A DNA stretch of 42,517 nt, from NCBI GenBank assembly GCA_009784725.1, contig WQXS01000017.1, positions 1 through 42,517 of the forward strand. Direction: 5' to 3'. Position numbers and translations under genes: made by a program. The notes beneath the pieces are model-generated. The model did not search any database and was not told the origin of the DNA. It saw only the letters and a list, made by a program, of their open reading frames with translations. Positions 7,273 through 15,624 of the stretch are shown piece by piece (the stretch's first letter is position 1; the number at the start of each line of letters is the position of its first letter). The stretch comes from Oscillospiraceae bacterium. Lineage in GTDB: Bacteria > Bacillota > Clostridia > Oscillospirales > Oscillospiraceae.

Positions 7273-7725
7273 TTACCAAATTGCTACTGCTGCAATAACG
7301 CAGTTAAATCCATCTTTGGTCTCCATAGAAACAGATTCTTTCACTATGTTATACAATTTTATTCCTCTTGTCTCCATTGCTATTTCAACCATTTCGCATA
7401 CTGTTTCATCTGCAATATCAGCACTGCAAATTCCTGACATTTCCATGATTACTCCTGAAAGAGACTTGTCTCTCGGAATGGCTATCGCAATAGCAGCAGA
7501 AATAGTTTGCTTGGGGCGTGTCTCAATATATCTTGCATACGCAGTATGGAGAAATGCTCCTTTGGGCAAATCAATGCACTCTGCTCTATGGCAATTGGCA
7601 GGTAATATACTACTTAGCTTAACCAAGTTAAAATCAGCAATCCCTGATGAAACAAGCGCATTATCAAATGCATTTAAGTCATATTTAGAATTGCCTAAAC
7701 CTTTCGTTATAATGTACTTTGTCAT
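7273..7725 (-). CDS. Pyruvoyl-dependent arginine decarboxylase family protein
   Basis: These 150 residues match the PvlArgDC fold along their length. The N-terminus is KGLGNSKYDLNAFDNAL. DFNLVKLSSILPAN follows, with the Ser38-Ser39 pair where the proenzyme cleaves itself to form the pyruvoyl group. LSGVIMEMSGIC and a C-terminal IAAVAIW complete the match. The family converts arginine to agmatine and CO2, with some members acting on other amino acids or in biosynthetic clusters. The ATG at 7723-7725 is chosen because AGGTAGGTG precedes it. The gene sits between a membrane protein and a MetV-like gene. Its presence in an island with two radical SAM enzymes suggests it makes an amine for a special product, not bulk polyamine. 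That last point is inference. Confidence 0.8.
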   Translation of the reverse strand: MTKYIITKGLGNSKYDLNAFDNALVSSGIADFNLVKLSSILPANCHRAECIDLPKGAFLHTAYARYIETRPKQTISAAIAIAIPRDKSLSGVIMEMSGICSADIADETVCEMVEIAMETRGIKLYNIVKESVSMETKDGFNCVIAAVAIW

Positions 7726-7739
7726 AACACACCTACCTG

Positions 7740-8186
7740 TCAACGATTAAAAAAGTTACACATGAACGCATTTACTAAAGTTAGTACAGTTTCCAATTCG
7801 CTAGAAAACCAAAAAATTACTAAACTTAGCAATCCAGAAAACCATGCTATCTTGGGAATTATCAAAAGAACTATCTTATATGCGTTCTTGAATTTCCAAA
7901 AGTCCCAGTGAATAGTATTATTTAAGAAATGCTCATCATCGTCTCTTATGTCTTCTGGTTCTGAGTTTATCCATACTTGCAACTCATGGGTTTTTGATGC
8001 TTGCCAAAAAAACAAACCACATGTCGCAAACATCATGAGCATGGATATCATTTTAAATGAGCAGTCACGTGCGCTTTCGGTTGTTAGAATATTAATTGCT
8101 CCAGAAAGAAAGACACCACTAAAAAACGTCGGAATCATTTCATTTTTTGTTTTATATTTTATGAGTTTTGCTTCCCTCTTGTCCAT
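7740..8186 (-). CDS. Small membrane protein, function unknown
   Basis: The product has two clear pairs of hydrophobic segments. One is near residues 20-65 (IPTFFSGVFLSGAINIL, MISMLMMFATCGLFFW). The other is near 110-140 (IVLLIIPKIAWFSGLLSLVIFWF). An acidic soluble stretch between them contains EPEDIRDDDEHF. The N-terminus is basic. The first 35 bp overlap the 3' end of the 979-aa gene, with GAGGAGG inside that gene as ribosome binding site, so the two are translationally coupled. No family is recognised. It may anchor the TPR-containing partner to the membrane. Confidence 0.6.
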   Translation of the reverse strand: MDKREAKLIKYKTKNEMIPTFFSGVFLSGAINILTTESARDCSFKMISMLMMFATCGLFFWQASKTHELQVWINSEPEDIRDDDEHFLNNTIHWDFWKFKNAYKIVLLIIPKIAWFSGLLSLVIFWFSSELETVLTLVNAFMCNFFNR

Positions 8187-11091
8187 AGTCAGCAATTGCC
8201 TCCTCAGCCGCTCCAATAATATTTGTTAAATGCCTTTTTGCGTTATCGTTGAAAAATTTTCCCCATGCGTTATTTGTTAAAGTTTCTTTTGCGCAGTTAA
8301 AGAAACGCACTTCCATATATGGTGGCGAAGAATCTTTCTTGGAAATTGCTTCAGATACGGATTCGATAAAACACTGCATTAAGTTTGCGGTTTCAAGCGC
8401 ATTATCCTTTTCCTCTTGCCGGGTGCCAGTGCTTTTTGATGCTCTTAAGGCCGATTTATAAGAGGTCTCAAGCTCTGCCTTAAAATCGTTTAACTTTACC
8501 CATATAGGATGATCTATCGAAAGCTCTATCTTCTCAATCGCTGATATTTGTGATTTAGGATGAGATTGCCCATCATCATTAGTATGGTTACTAGTTTCTT
8601 CTTCGTAAAATCTAATATTTTCATACGATATATATTTAGGTGAAGCAATGCCGCTTGATGTAATCGCCCGGCAAATTCTGTGAAGAATTTCACTTCTATT
8701 GCTACCCTTATCTACATTAACAATTACCATCAATACACCCGAAGTGCCGTCTTCAATCTCAATTTTCCTTAGGATAGAACAGTAGCTGGAAGTCTCTGAA
8801 GCTAATGACCTTATGGGCAACACATGTCTTAATAAACAGAGTGCAGCCTTAGCAGGAGCTGTATTATTAAGAGAGAAACCTATTTCATTAGCTTCATCAT
8901 GGCAAGACAAATTATCCTCATCTGCACAGTAGCTACTGCAAAACGTGGAATCATTAAGCAAAGTGTGGCATTTCAAGTAGTTTTCATCATATCCTCCATT
9001 AAAGCTACCGGGTGGATATGAGTGTATAGCACCACTACTTAATGGAGACACAATATCAACGCTTGCAAAGAAATTGCCATTCGCAACATATATTGGAGCT
9101 GTAAAGTTTCCTGCTTCATTCGCTTCATGAGTGGGATCTGGGAAAAAGACTAAAAACGATATTTGTGGAAAATTATCAACTAAGCTCTTATTTGCAATGA
9201 GTACATTTCTATAGTCACTGATCTTTTCTAGGTTTCGCCTCATCCCTTTTCTTGTGCGTTCAAGATTGTCTACTGTCTCCTTAATTTTTGGAGTAAGTGT
9301 ATGACTATGATTATTCGTTTTAACAGGCTGTAGTAGACCCTCTATCTTCTCACCAGCTTGGAAAGTGAACGACTTACTATCACCGATAGGAGCTAACCCA
9401 AGCAATGGAGAAGGTGCAGTTAAATCATTTCGCAATGTTTCATAAACATGCAAAGAAAAACCCATTTGCAGAAACAGTTCCTCTTGCAACGCCTTATCGC
9501 TATTACTTACATCAAGTACAGAGATTCTATGTCCACCGTTGTGCTTTTCTGCTACTCTTTTTGCTGTTTCATTAAGGGCAATAACACATGATTTTGGTCT
9601 CAATAAAGATTTGAATAGTTCTACTCGCTCCTCATCAGACTCAAACGATTCTGACGGGGTGAATAAAATGACATCGGGGAAATTACTGTTTGACAATATA
9701 CTCTCTATAGCCTCTTTTTCAAAAGAACGAGGTACTATACCTGCTGGAGTTGCACTGTTACTATCACCCCTGCTTAATTTAAAGTAATCACCTATGCAAA
9801 GTAACTGCACACCTTTATACTCAATAACATACAGACCCTCGTCTTTATTATGTTCTTTTTGTTCTCGTTTAGTAATAATTTTGCTAGGAAGTTCAAAAAA
9901 CTTCTTTTTCGCAAACAACTTCTGCTTAAATGCATAGTCTCTCAGATTGAAAACAATTTCCCTTACCCCATCGGGGAATGCCATTTCTCGTCTGACAACT
10001 TTTCTTATATAATAAAACGCATTCAATGCATAAATTATTTTCTTCCATTCGTCTTGTACGGAATGTGGAACATAATGAGAAGGTTTTTTCTCTGTTATAT
10101 AATCAAGTTTTTCTAAAAAATATCCAGATCCTGCATTGCTAGATAGAATATCTAATTTGGACAGTTCTGCCTTAACCTCCATTATTCTCGCATGAACAAT
10201 GGCATCTTCATTATGTATTTCCTCATCACAATATTTTTTGAAAGCCTTTAAGTTTTCTCCAGCCTCTACTTCATGTCCGAGAGCATACTCGGTTTGAGCC
10301 AAATAAAACAACAGCTCATAATAAAGGTCTTTGTCTTCTCTAAGCCCTTCTATTATCAATGCTTGGTTATATATCGTAATTGCGTGCCAATAGTTCTTGC
10401 TTTCGTGACAAATAAGCCCATAACATGAGTAGAATGAGTTTTCTTTGTCTTGTTTTATCGCTTCAGTAATATAGTGGTGTGCATTCTCTCTATCACCGGA
10501 TGGATTAATACTACTGTGGAACACAGCACGCTCATTATAGAAGTGGGCTAAAGCATGGTAAACTTCCGTTTTGAGTTCATCTTTACAAAAGTTAAACTGT
10601 ATTGTTATTTTACTGCGAACTTTACAAGGTTGGCTAATGCTGTAGATGCACAAATCAATTTCTTTAGACGCTCTTACTAAATTGAGTAAATCTATCGCCT
10701 TTGTGATACTATCATGGGTGTTAATTTTTTCATGGCAATAAGCAATGTAAATCAAAGCCTTAAGGGCAGTCTCCATTTCGGAGTCGCTCATAGGCTTATC
10801 CACATTATTCTTAATAAAAAGATCAAGATATCCACAAAGAGAGGATATAGCCACCTTATAATTGTTCACCCTGTAGTTTAACTTTCCTACTGCCTCTTGG
10901 ATATCGGCTTCTTGTTCAGAATCAAGTGCTGCATTTTTAACCTTTGCATTTAATTTATCAAGTAGGTGTTTGAATTGGATTTCTCCCACACCTCTACAGC
11001 TTAAATGGTCAAGAATAATGCATTTGTTAATTAGCGATAAAATGTCATCACCAACAAGAAATTTCAACGCACCAAAAATAATCAGCAACAA
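8152..11091 (-). CDS. Large TPR-containing protein (about 979 aa), function unknown
   Basis: Residues about 180-300 contain helical repeats of tetratricopeptide type, with alternating Y/A/L helices (for example YHALAHFYNERAVFH, FYSCYGLICHESKNYWHAI, LFYLAQTEYALGHEVEAGE). The region after residue 380 is predicted alpha/beta. It includes a strand pair (VQLLCIGDYF, DVILFTPSESF) and LRPKSCVIALNETAKRVAE, which could be a sensor or nucleotide-binding fold, though no Walker motif is visible. The C-terminal half is Cys-rich in one loop (CHTLLNDSTFCSSYCADED). The annotated start is weak (TTG, no good ribosome binding site) and overlaps the 136-aa gene by 10 bp. It is coupled to the downstream membrane protein. 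Sequence alone does not give a function. Confidence 0.6.
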   Translation of the reverse strand: MLLIIFGALKFLVGDDILSLINKCIILDHLSCRGVGEIQFKHLLDKLNAKVKNAALDSEQEADIQEAVGKLNYRVNNYKVAISSLCGYLDLFIKNNVDKPMSDSEMETALKALIYIAYCHEKINTHDSITKAIDLLNLVRASKEIDLCIYSISQPCKVRSKITIQFNFCKDELKTEVYHALAHFYNERAVFHSSINPSGDRENAHHYITEAIKQDKENSFYSCYGLICHESKNYWHAITIYNQALIIEGLREDKDLYYELLFYLAQTEYALGHEVEAGENLKAFKKYCDEEIHNEDAIVHARIMEVKAELSKLDILSSNAGSGYFLEKLDYITEKKPSHYVPHSVQDEWKKIIYALNAFYYIRKVVRREMAFPDGVREIVFNLRDYAFKQKLFAKKKFFELPSKIITKREQKEHNKDEGLYVIEYKGVQLLCIGDYFKLSRGDSNSATPAGIVPRSFEKEAIESILSNSNFPDVILFTPSESFESDEERVELFKSLLRPKSCVIALNETAKRVAEKHNGGHRISVLDVSNSDKALQEELFLQMGFSLHVYETLRNDLTAPSPLLGLAPIGDSKSFTFQAGEKIEGLLQPVKTNNHSHTLTPKIKETVDNLERTRKGMRRNLEKISDYRNVLIANKSLVDNFPQISFLVFFPDPTHEANEAGNFTAPIYVANGNFFASVDIVSPLSSGAIHSYPPGSFNGGYDENYLKCHTLLNDSTFCSSYCADEDNLSCHDEANEIGFSLNNTAPAKAALCLLRHVLPIRSLASETSSYCSILRKIEIEDGTSGVLMVIVNVDKGSNRSEILHRICRAITSSGIASPKYISYENIRFYEEETSNHTNDDGQSHPKSQISAIEKIELSIDHPIWVKLNDFKAELETSYKSALRASKSTGTRQEEKDNALETANLMQCFIESVSEAISKKDSSPPYMEVRFFNCAKETLTNNAWGKFFNDNAKRHLTNIIGAAEEAIADYGQEGSKTHKI

Positions 11092-11492
11092 TGTTTTTTT
11101 GTGGCTTCAAAAACATCCGTGCTGTAATATTTTACTATTATGCGGTCACATGCATTTATTAACTCAGTTGTATTGTGTATTGCACTTTTTTTCGCTACAT
11201 CTTCAACAAGGTCATTAGCCTGTTTCGTAATTTCATCAATGAGATATCTTGGAAAAAAATCAAAACGAATGTACCTTTCTTTTATTTTGTCTGGAACAGT
11301 CGCACTAAATAAAGAAATGGCCTCTTTAATAAGCAGGGTTTTTGTTTCATCACTGTTTTTTCTTGGAGTTTCATGAAGCACCATGTAGCATTTCCAAGTT
11401 TTTATTACAAATTCGTACACTGATTTAGAATCTGTGTGCTTAATTGTAGCATTTTTTGCAGTATTAAATAGGCTTTTAGTATCCCTCATCAT
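11082..11492 (-). CDS. Hypothetical protein (136 aa)
   Basis: This is a soluble, mainly helical protein beginning MMRDTKSLFNTAKNATIKHT and ending in ATKKHCC. It has no membrane segment or motif I recognise. A GGGGAAT ribosome binding site precedes the double ATG at 11487-11492. It lies 16 bp after the flavoprotein gene and overlaps the large TPR gene by 10 bp, so it belongs to the same operon. It is probably a partner of the TPR protein. Confidence 0.55.
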   Translation of the reverse strand: MMRDTKSLFNTAKNATIKHTDSKSVYEFVIKTWKCYMVLHETPRKNSDETKTLLIKEAISLFSATVPDKIKERYIRFDFFPRYLIDEITKQANDLVEDVAKKSAIHNTTELINACDRIIVKYYSTDVFEATKKHCC

Positions 11493-11508
11493 TGATTCCC
11501 CAGTCGAA

Positions 11509-12048
11509 TTATATTATTATTTTACTTGCCAATTCTGTGAGCTTGTCCATATCCTCTTTATTTAGGTGATAATTCTCAATGTTGTCCTCAATTCTGATTA
11601 TTCTTCCTTCATCCAAGAAAGAGAGTTCGCATACCTCAGCAAATGTTTCAATACATTTCACGTTGTCTTCGATACTACTAACTTCTGTTTGCCCAGATAC
11701 CCAAATCGCAATATTGGGGTGTTTGCGATTTTCATTCACAAGAAGTGCGTTACATCTGTCAAACAAGTTCTTTAACATTGCGGGTGGCATATTGAAGTAG
11801 GTGGGGGTAAAAATAATGACCTTATCGCTCTGTGAAATTGCTGGGATTATTTCATTGGTTATGACGTCATCATGAATACAAATCGCTGACTCATGACAAG
11901 GCTGTTCCCCACAACAGAACATAGTTGTTTGGTTTCGTAAACTAAAGCTTCTGTACTCAACACCTTTTTGGTCTAAAAGTTCAGCAAATGTTTTGTATGC
12001 ATTAAAGCATAATCCCTCTCTGTGACCTCCGTGGATGATTGTTAACAT
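11509..12048 (-). CDS. NADPH-dependent FMN reductase / iron-sulfur flavoprotein-like protein (179 aa)
   Basis: The product has a flavodoxin-like layout. It begins MLTIIHGGHREG (phosphate-binding turn after the first strand). A Cys cluster follows (FCCGEQPCHESAICIHDD) at the place where this family has C-x2-C-x2-C...DD. Then come KVIIFTPTYFNMPPAMLKN, the second flavin-contacting loop, and a short helical tail. The ATG at 12046-12048 is preceded by GAGGGG. The longer open frame upstream belongs to the neighbouring gene's 3' end. It could reduce a cofactor or supply electrons to the two radical SAM enzymes encoded just upstream. The Cys cluster is shorter than in classical iron-sulfur flavoproteins. 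Confidence 0.7.
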   Translation of the reverse strand: MLTIIHGGHREGLCFNAYKTFAELLDQKGVEYRSFSLRNQTTMFCCGEQPCHESAICIHDDVITNEIIPAISQSDKVIIFTPTYFNMPPAMLKNLFDRCNALLVNENRKHPNIAIWVSGQTEVSSIEDNVKCIETFAEVCELSFLDEGRIIRIEDNIENYHLNKEDMDKLTELASKIII

Positions 12049-12067
12049 GATAGCAACCCCTCTCTTT

Positions 12068-13174
12068 TTAATATGCAAGTTGAAATACTGTTTCAAGTGA
12101 ACAGCCACCACACTTTGTACAGCCGCTTTGTTTTCGAGCAAACAATCCCTTTGAGATAAGTAGCTTGCCAACTTTTCTCGCAATTTGCAATAGTTCATTC
12201 GAATCGGTTATTTCATGTTCACTCATTAAGCTATTATTTAATGGTTTGAAAGGTATTATTGTCGGAACAACACCAATAGAAATGAGTGTTTTGCAAAAAT
12301 CAATAACTTCATCTGCTGGTTGGAGTCCTGCAATTAACACGCTTGATACATTGCCTTTCCCAAAGACATCAATTGCTTTTTTGAACGCATCAATATATCG
12401 AGATAAAGGGATAGTGGCTTTACCAGGGCAAATTCTCTTTCTCTCGTCCTCGTTTGCTATTTCGATATTCATAATCAAAGCAGATGCTCCTGAATTGAAT
12501 AGTCGCTCTATATATATGTCTTTTTCAGGCGGGGCTATTTCCACTGATATTCTATTTTTATCTTTTCTACCCTTCGTCACAAGTTCACAAATCTGGGAAA
12601 AGTAGACAGCAGACCTATCTTCTCCGCTACATGTGCCTCCGCTAAAGGCAATTTCATAATTTGGGTTTTGCTCAAGAGCCTTTTCGATCATTTTAGCCAC
12701 AGTTGAAGCTGACAACACTAAATCTAAATCATTGCCATCAAGTGAACATGATTCCAAGCTACAGAATTTGCATTGCTGCCCATCCTTAAAATAAGTACAC
12801 TTCAGTTTTGGGCAACAGGAAATACAGCTTAGTGAGTGGGGTCTAAGGTAGTCTCCTATTTCATGGCCATCAATCTTTTCTAAACACCATTTGGGAAGCG
12901 GCAAAATTTCAATGTCGCAAAGATAAGCACCATTTTTGCTCAACAACGCTCGATCATCTTCCCAAGTTATCTCATAGGGTGAATCTTCACAAAATTTCTC
13001 GCTAACGCATGTGTTTACAACTATCTCTCCAACCAAAAAGTGAGCCGCATGAACAAATCCACCGTCGAACAAGTACGAATTCTTTATGATACCTTTTTCT
13101 CTTGCATTAGAATCCAAGCGAACCCCGTAACAAAGTAATTCGGCCTTGATTTGTGCCAAGTCTTGTAAATTCAT
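12068..13174 (-). CDS. Radical SAM protein with extra C-terminal cysteines
   Basis: A Cys cluster lies at residues 117-138, including C126-x8-C135-x2-C138 (KCTYFKDGQQCKFCSLE), the likely [4Fe-4S]/SAM site. It is followed by a TIM-barrel-like region (EIAFSGGTCSGEDRS, ISVEIAPPEKD, VSSVLIAGLQPAD). The end, SGCTKCGGCSLE, offers another three Cys for an auxiliary cluster. The layout recalls the MSMEG_0568-type radical SAM family, an identification from memory of motifs only. The ATG at 13172-13174 overlaps the stop of the preceding radical SAM gene (ATGA) and has GGAGG in front. It is coupled to its neighbour, so both enzymes probably act on one pathway. The substrate is unknown. Confidence 0.7.
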   Translation of the reverse strand: MNLQDLAQIKAELLCYGVRLDSNAREKGIIKNSYLFDGGFVHAAHFLVGEIVVNTCVSEKFCEDSPYEITWEDDRALLSKNGAYLCDIEILPLPKWCLEKIDGHEIGDYLRPHSLSCISCCPKLKCTYFKDGQQCKFCSLESCSLDGNDLDLVLSASTVAKMIEKALEQNPNYEIAFSGGTCSGEDRSAVYFSQICELVTKGRKDKNRISVEIAPPEKDIYIERLFNSGASALIMNIEIANEDERKRICPGKATIPLSRYIDAFKKAIDVFGKGNVSSVLIAGLQPADEVIDFCKTLISIGVVPTIIPFKPLNNSLMSEHEITDSNELLQIARKVGKLLISKGLFARKQSGCTKCGGCSLETVFQLAY

Positions 13175-14427
13175 CTTTGTTCCTCCGTCAATTCTAAGTA
13201 CCACGCTATATTACTTCTGCACTCTCGCAATAAATAATCGGCTCTGTTGCGCAATAAGCTCATATCTAAAGACAATCCATCAATATACTTTCTGTAGTTA
13301 TTATAACAGCGGCATTGTCGAATTTTTTTCATAGATATTGAAAACGCTCTCACGTCACGACTTTTGCGAAGATTAACTAACTCTTTATAGATGCTTTCAG
13401 AGCAGTTATCACAAGTCAATCTAGCTTCCTTAAAAATGTGCATGTCAGGATCTGGTGGTCCACCAATAGGGTCAGCAATGAGGTAATATGATGCACTTTG
13501 CTCTACCAGCTCAAGCACGTCCTCAACAATCCAAGCAACCGTAAATGGTTCAAGCATTGTGATTTTAGCTTTTTTTAACAATACATCGGTTATTGTGTAT
13601 GGCTGAGCGTTCTGAAACATTATAACTGGAAATATAGATTGCTCAAGCAAATATTTAACAGAAGAAACTACATCGTCATGCGTTTGCAAATCGTTTAGTG
13701 CAAACAAACCTGCAAAAACAAATGCCCCTGTTGCCAACCCCATCAACTGCGCCTTCTTTATAGCAGTTTCAAAATCGTGTAGTGTTAGTTTTTTGTTGTA
13801 TAAAACATTGCGGACATACTCATCGGCAGATTCAAGTCCAAAAATAATTTTTGTGTTCAGAACTTTTAAATAGCTTATTTCTGTTTTACCGTTTGCGTTT
13901 TCATAATCATATTCGATTAAATCATCTGCATGAGTTTCAATGTGCAAATTTATGCTTGTATTTTGAACCTGTGCAAAATTAACGAGTGCTTTTTCCATTT
14001 CAAGTCTTATTGCAATAGGGAATTCATACTCGTCAAAAAAAGAACCAGTGGGAGTAAGGACTAAAGATATAGTTAAAAACGAATCATCCGCTAGACCATA
14101 TTGCCTTTTAACAACTAATTCATCAAAATTGTTAGTCACATATGACGTTTGAGATTTGAGCATCGCTAAGTAATCATGGCGGTTAGCTTTCGTCAAAGGG
14201 AATCGCGAATAAAAGCATGGTGAACATAGTCCCTGTATCGAACGCTTGCAAAAAGTTCCCTTGAGGATAAACTCGGGCCATGCGCCTATTGATTCCGTCA
14301 TCCTACCCCCATAGGGGGTAGGATAAACCCCAATGCTTTCTCTATTAGACTCATAGTAAGCTGATCTCAACTGCAACGACAGACGACTAATTTCTTCTTG
14401 TTGTGCGTTGTCGTTTAACTCAAACAT
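13171..14427 (-). CDS. Radical SAM protein, Elp3/TIGR01210-like
   Basis: The segment GTFCKRSIQGLCSPCFYSRF has C60-x7-C68-x2-C71, the cluster motif type of Elp3-like and archaeosine-synthase-like (TIGR01210) radical SAM proteins. TPTGSFFDEYEFPIAIR resembles the 'N-x-S-G-S-F-L-D-x-x-E-I-P' landmark of that family. IIFGLESADEYVRNVLYNKK is the usual 'GLES...v....N' barrel strand. A C-terminal CDNC pair and CRC may hold more metal. Start ATG at 14425-14427 follows AAAGGAT, 13 bp after the XRE regulator gene. Relatives act on tRNA or small molecules. Here a role in a specialised pathway together with the next gene is more likely. Confidence 0.7.
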   Translation of the reverse strand: MFELNDNAQQEEISRLSLQLRSAYYESNRESIGVYPTPYGGRMTESIGAWPEFILKGTFCKRSIQGLCSPCFYSRFPLTKANRHDYLAMLKSQTSYVTNNFDELVVKRQYGLADDSFLTISLVLTPTGSFFDEYEFPIAIRLEMEKALVNFAQVQNTSINLHIETHADDLIEYDYENANGKTEISYLKVLNTKIIFGLESADEYVRNVLYNKKLTLHDFETAIKKAQLMGLATGAFVFAGLFALNDLQTHDDVVSSVKYLLEQSIFPVIMFQNAQPYTITDVLLKKAKITMLEPFTVAWIVEDVLELVEQSASYYLIADPIGGPPDPDMHIFKEARLTCDNCSESIYKELVNLRKSRDVRAFSISMKKIRQCRCYNNYRKYIDGLSLDMSLLRNRADYLLRECRSNIAWYLELTEEQR

Positions 14428-14440
14428 TTAACCGATCCTT

Positions 14441-14725
14441 TCATGTGATGTCGCGAATCATATTTGCATCAAACAACTCTAAACTCTCTATCAACCTTTT
14501 TGAATCCTCATATTGATGAAACACTAGCACCAATGCCAAATAATTTGTCCATTGTAATGCCCTTTTTCCTGTCTCAATTGCCATCATAGACTGACGAGTA
14601 ATGCCTATCTTCGTTGCCAATTCTTGTTGTGTAGTGCGGATAGAGGCTCTTAGCACTGGCAGATGCTTCACCATCTCGCTAAGATACTTTTCTTGCTCCA
14701 CTAACATGCCATTTTGATTTTTCAT
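14441..14725 (-). CDS. XRE-family transcriptional regulator (94 aa)
   Basis: A helix-turn-helix is clear at about residues 32-60 (TQQELATKIGITRQSMMAIETG), followed by a short helical tail. The ATG at 14723-14725 is chosen because GGGAGGAG precedes it. A start ten codons upstream would cover that site. It is the first gene of the island operon and lies just below a sigma-A promoter with nearby inverted GTCAT half-sites, so it probably controls its own operon. Confidence 0.8.
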   Translation of the reverse strand: MKNQNGMLVEQEKYLSEMVKHLPVLRASIRTTQQELATKIGITRQSMMAIETGKRALQWTNYLALVLVFHQYEDSKRLIESLELFDANMIRDIT

Positions 14726-14745
14726 ATAGCTCCTCCCGCCATTCC

Positions 14746-14774
14746 AGTATAGCACACCGTCAAAGTAGTATCAA
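14746..14774 (-). promoter_or_regulatory. Sigma-A promoter of the XRE-radical SAM operon
   Basis: On the minus strand TTGATA (14774-14769), a 17-bp spacer and TATACT (14751-14746) are followed by the GGGAGGAG ribosome binding site of the XRE gene. An ATGAC half-site lies next to the -35 box. Confidence 0.7.
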
Positions 14775-14842
14775 TACATTATGACAAATAATATTCCTTT
14801 TAGTCATGAGATTCATCGAGTAATGACATAGCCTATATTTAA

Positions 14843-14868
14843 CGCATGACTTGCCAAGTAGTCATGCG
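14843..14868. promoter_or_regulatory. Inverted repeat, likely XRE operator
   Basis: CGCATGAC (14843-14850) and GTCATGCG (14861-14868) are perfect 8-bp arms with a 10-nt gap. Further ATGAC and GTCAT half-sites lie at about 14781 and 14802. The rest of the 14726-15049 gap shows no gene. Confidence 0.5.
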
Positions 14869-15049
14869 ACTACTATTCGTATTATTGCCTTAAAATCAGT
14901 TATTTCTTCCTTTGTGCTATACAGGAATGATGGCTGCCGTGTACTTATAATTCAAGTGCTCTTGTCATCAAATAAGTAGAAATAATTACCAAGAATTGAG
15001 CGTAGGTTTATCACAGATTATTTCTATGGTCTGTCCTTCCTTCTCGGTT

Positions 15050-15358
15050 TTATCTGTCAAATCGCAAGATACGTGAAAACCGTTTGTTTTGCGTTTCATC
15101 TACCGAGGACACCGTTTGCAATGCATTCTCTAAAAAAGCACTCAAATTTCTTGCTGTTGCACATGCTGCATTTGCCGCATTTCTTGCATGATCACCAAAT
15201 TGTATTGCACCTGCTCTTGAAGCTCCGTCCAAACATCCTTGATGAGCCGTTGTCTGTGATATATAGCTTGCTGAAGATTGCTCTGCTGCACTTGTTGAAC
15301 TAGCTATTGCTGCACCCTGTGATTGCACTCCTGATCGGTTTACAAATATTTTTGACAT
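15050..15358 (-). CDS. Small helical T7SS-associated (Esx/Lap-like) protein (102 aa)
   Basis: The ATG at 15356-15358 has GGAGG six nt upstream, so the product begins MSKIFVNRSGVQSQGAA. It is rich in Ala, Ser, Gln and Asn, has no signal peptide and shows a two-helix pattern with a central turn (GCLDGASRAGAIQFGDHARN). It resembles the 95-aa protein at 26997-27284 in size and composition. That protein stands in front of the LXG-like effector. The residue pattern fits small WXG100-like partners that carry LXG effectors to the type VII machine. It has no adjacent effector now. The neighbouring gene is broken. A -10-like TATAAT lies about 50 bp upstream. Confidence 0.5.
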   Translation of the reverse strand: MSKIFVNRSGVQSQGAAIASSTSAAEQSSASYISQTTAHQGCLDGASRAGAIQFGDHARNAANAACATARNLSAFLENALQTVSSVDETQNKRFSRILRFDR

Positions 15359-15407
15359 TTTTATCCTCCAAACTATCTTTCTTACACGTAGCAATGTCTG
15401 TGTTCAA

Positions 15408-15413
15408 ATTATA
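15408..15413 (-). promoter_or_regulatory. Possible -10 box for the 102-aa gene
   Basis: A perfect TATAAT lies on the minus strand about 50 bp before the start codon. No good -35 hexamer is found at the right distance. The flanking 15414-15624 stretch contains only a 6-bp hairpin near 15530 and no ORF of note. Confidence 0.35.
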
Positions 15414-15624
15414 CCCTACACTGTTTATTCCGAAGAAAAAGTGCAGCAAATTCCAATGAAATATCAGAGTGGATGCTACACACCCTTACTGACTCGCACC
15501 TCATTGTCTTGAAGGCTGTCAAGCCTTGAAACATCAGCGTCATAAAGGCTTAGCAGACAAAAGAAATGAGTGTAAAAAAGGCAGAGTGTAATTAATAAAC
15601 GCTATAACTTTAGACCGATATTTG

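Noticed and set aside
15527-15550. AAGGCT-GTCA-AGCCTT hairpin considered as a terminator
   Set aside because: The stem is only 6 bp and no T-run follows on either strand.
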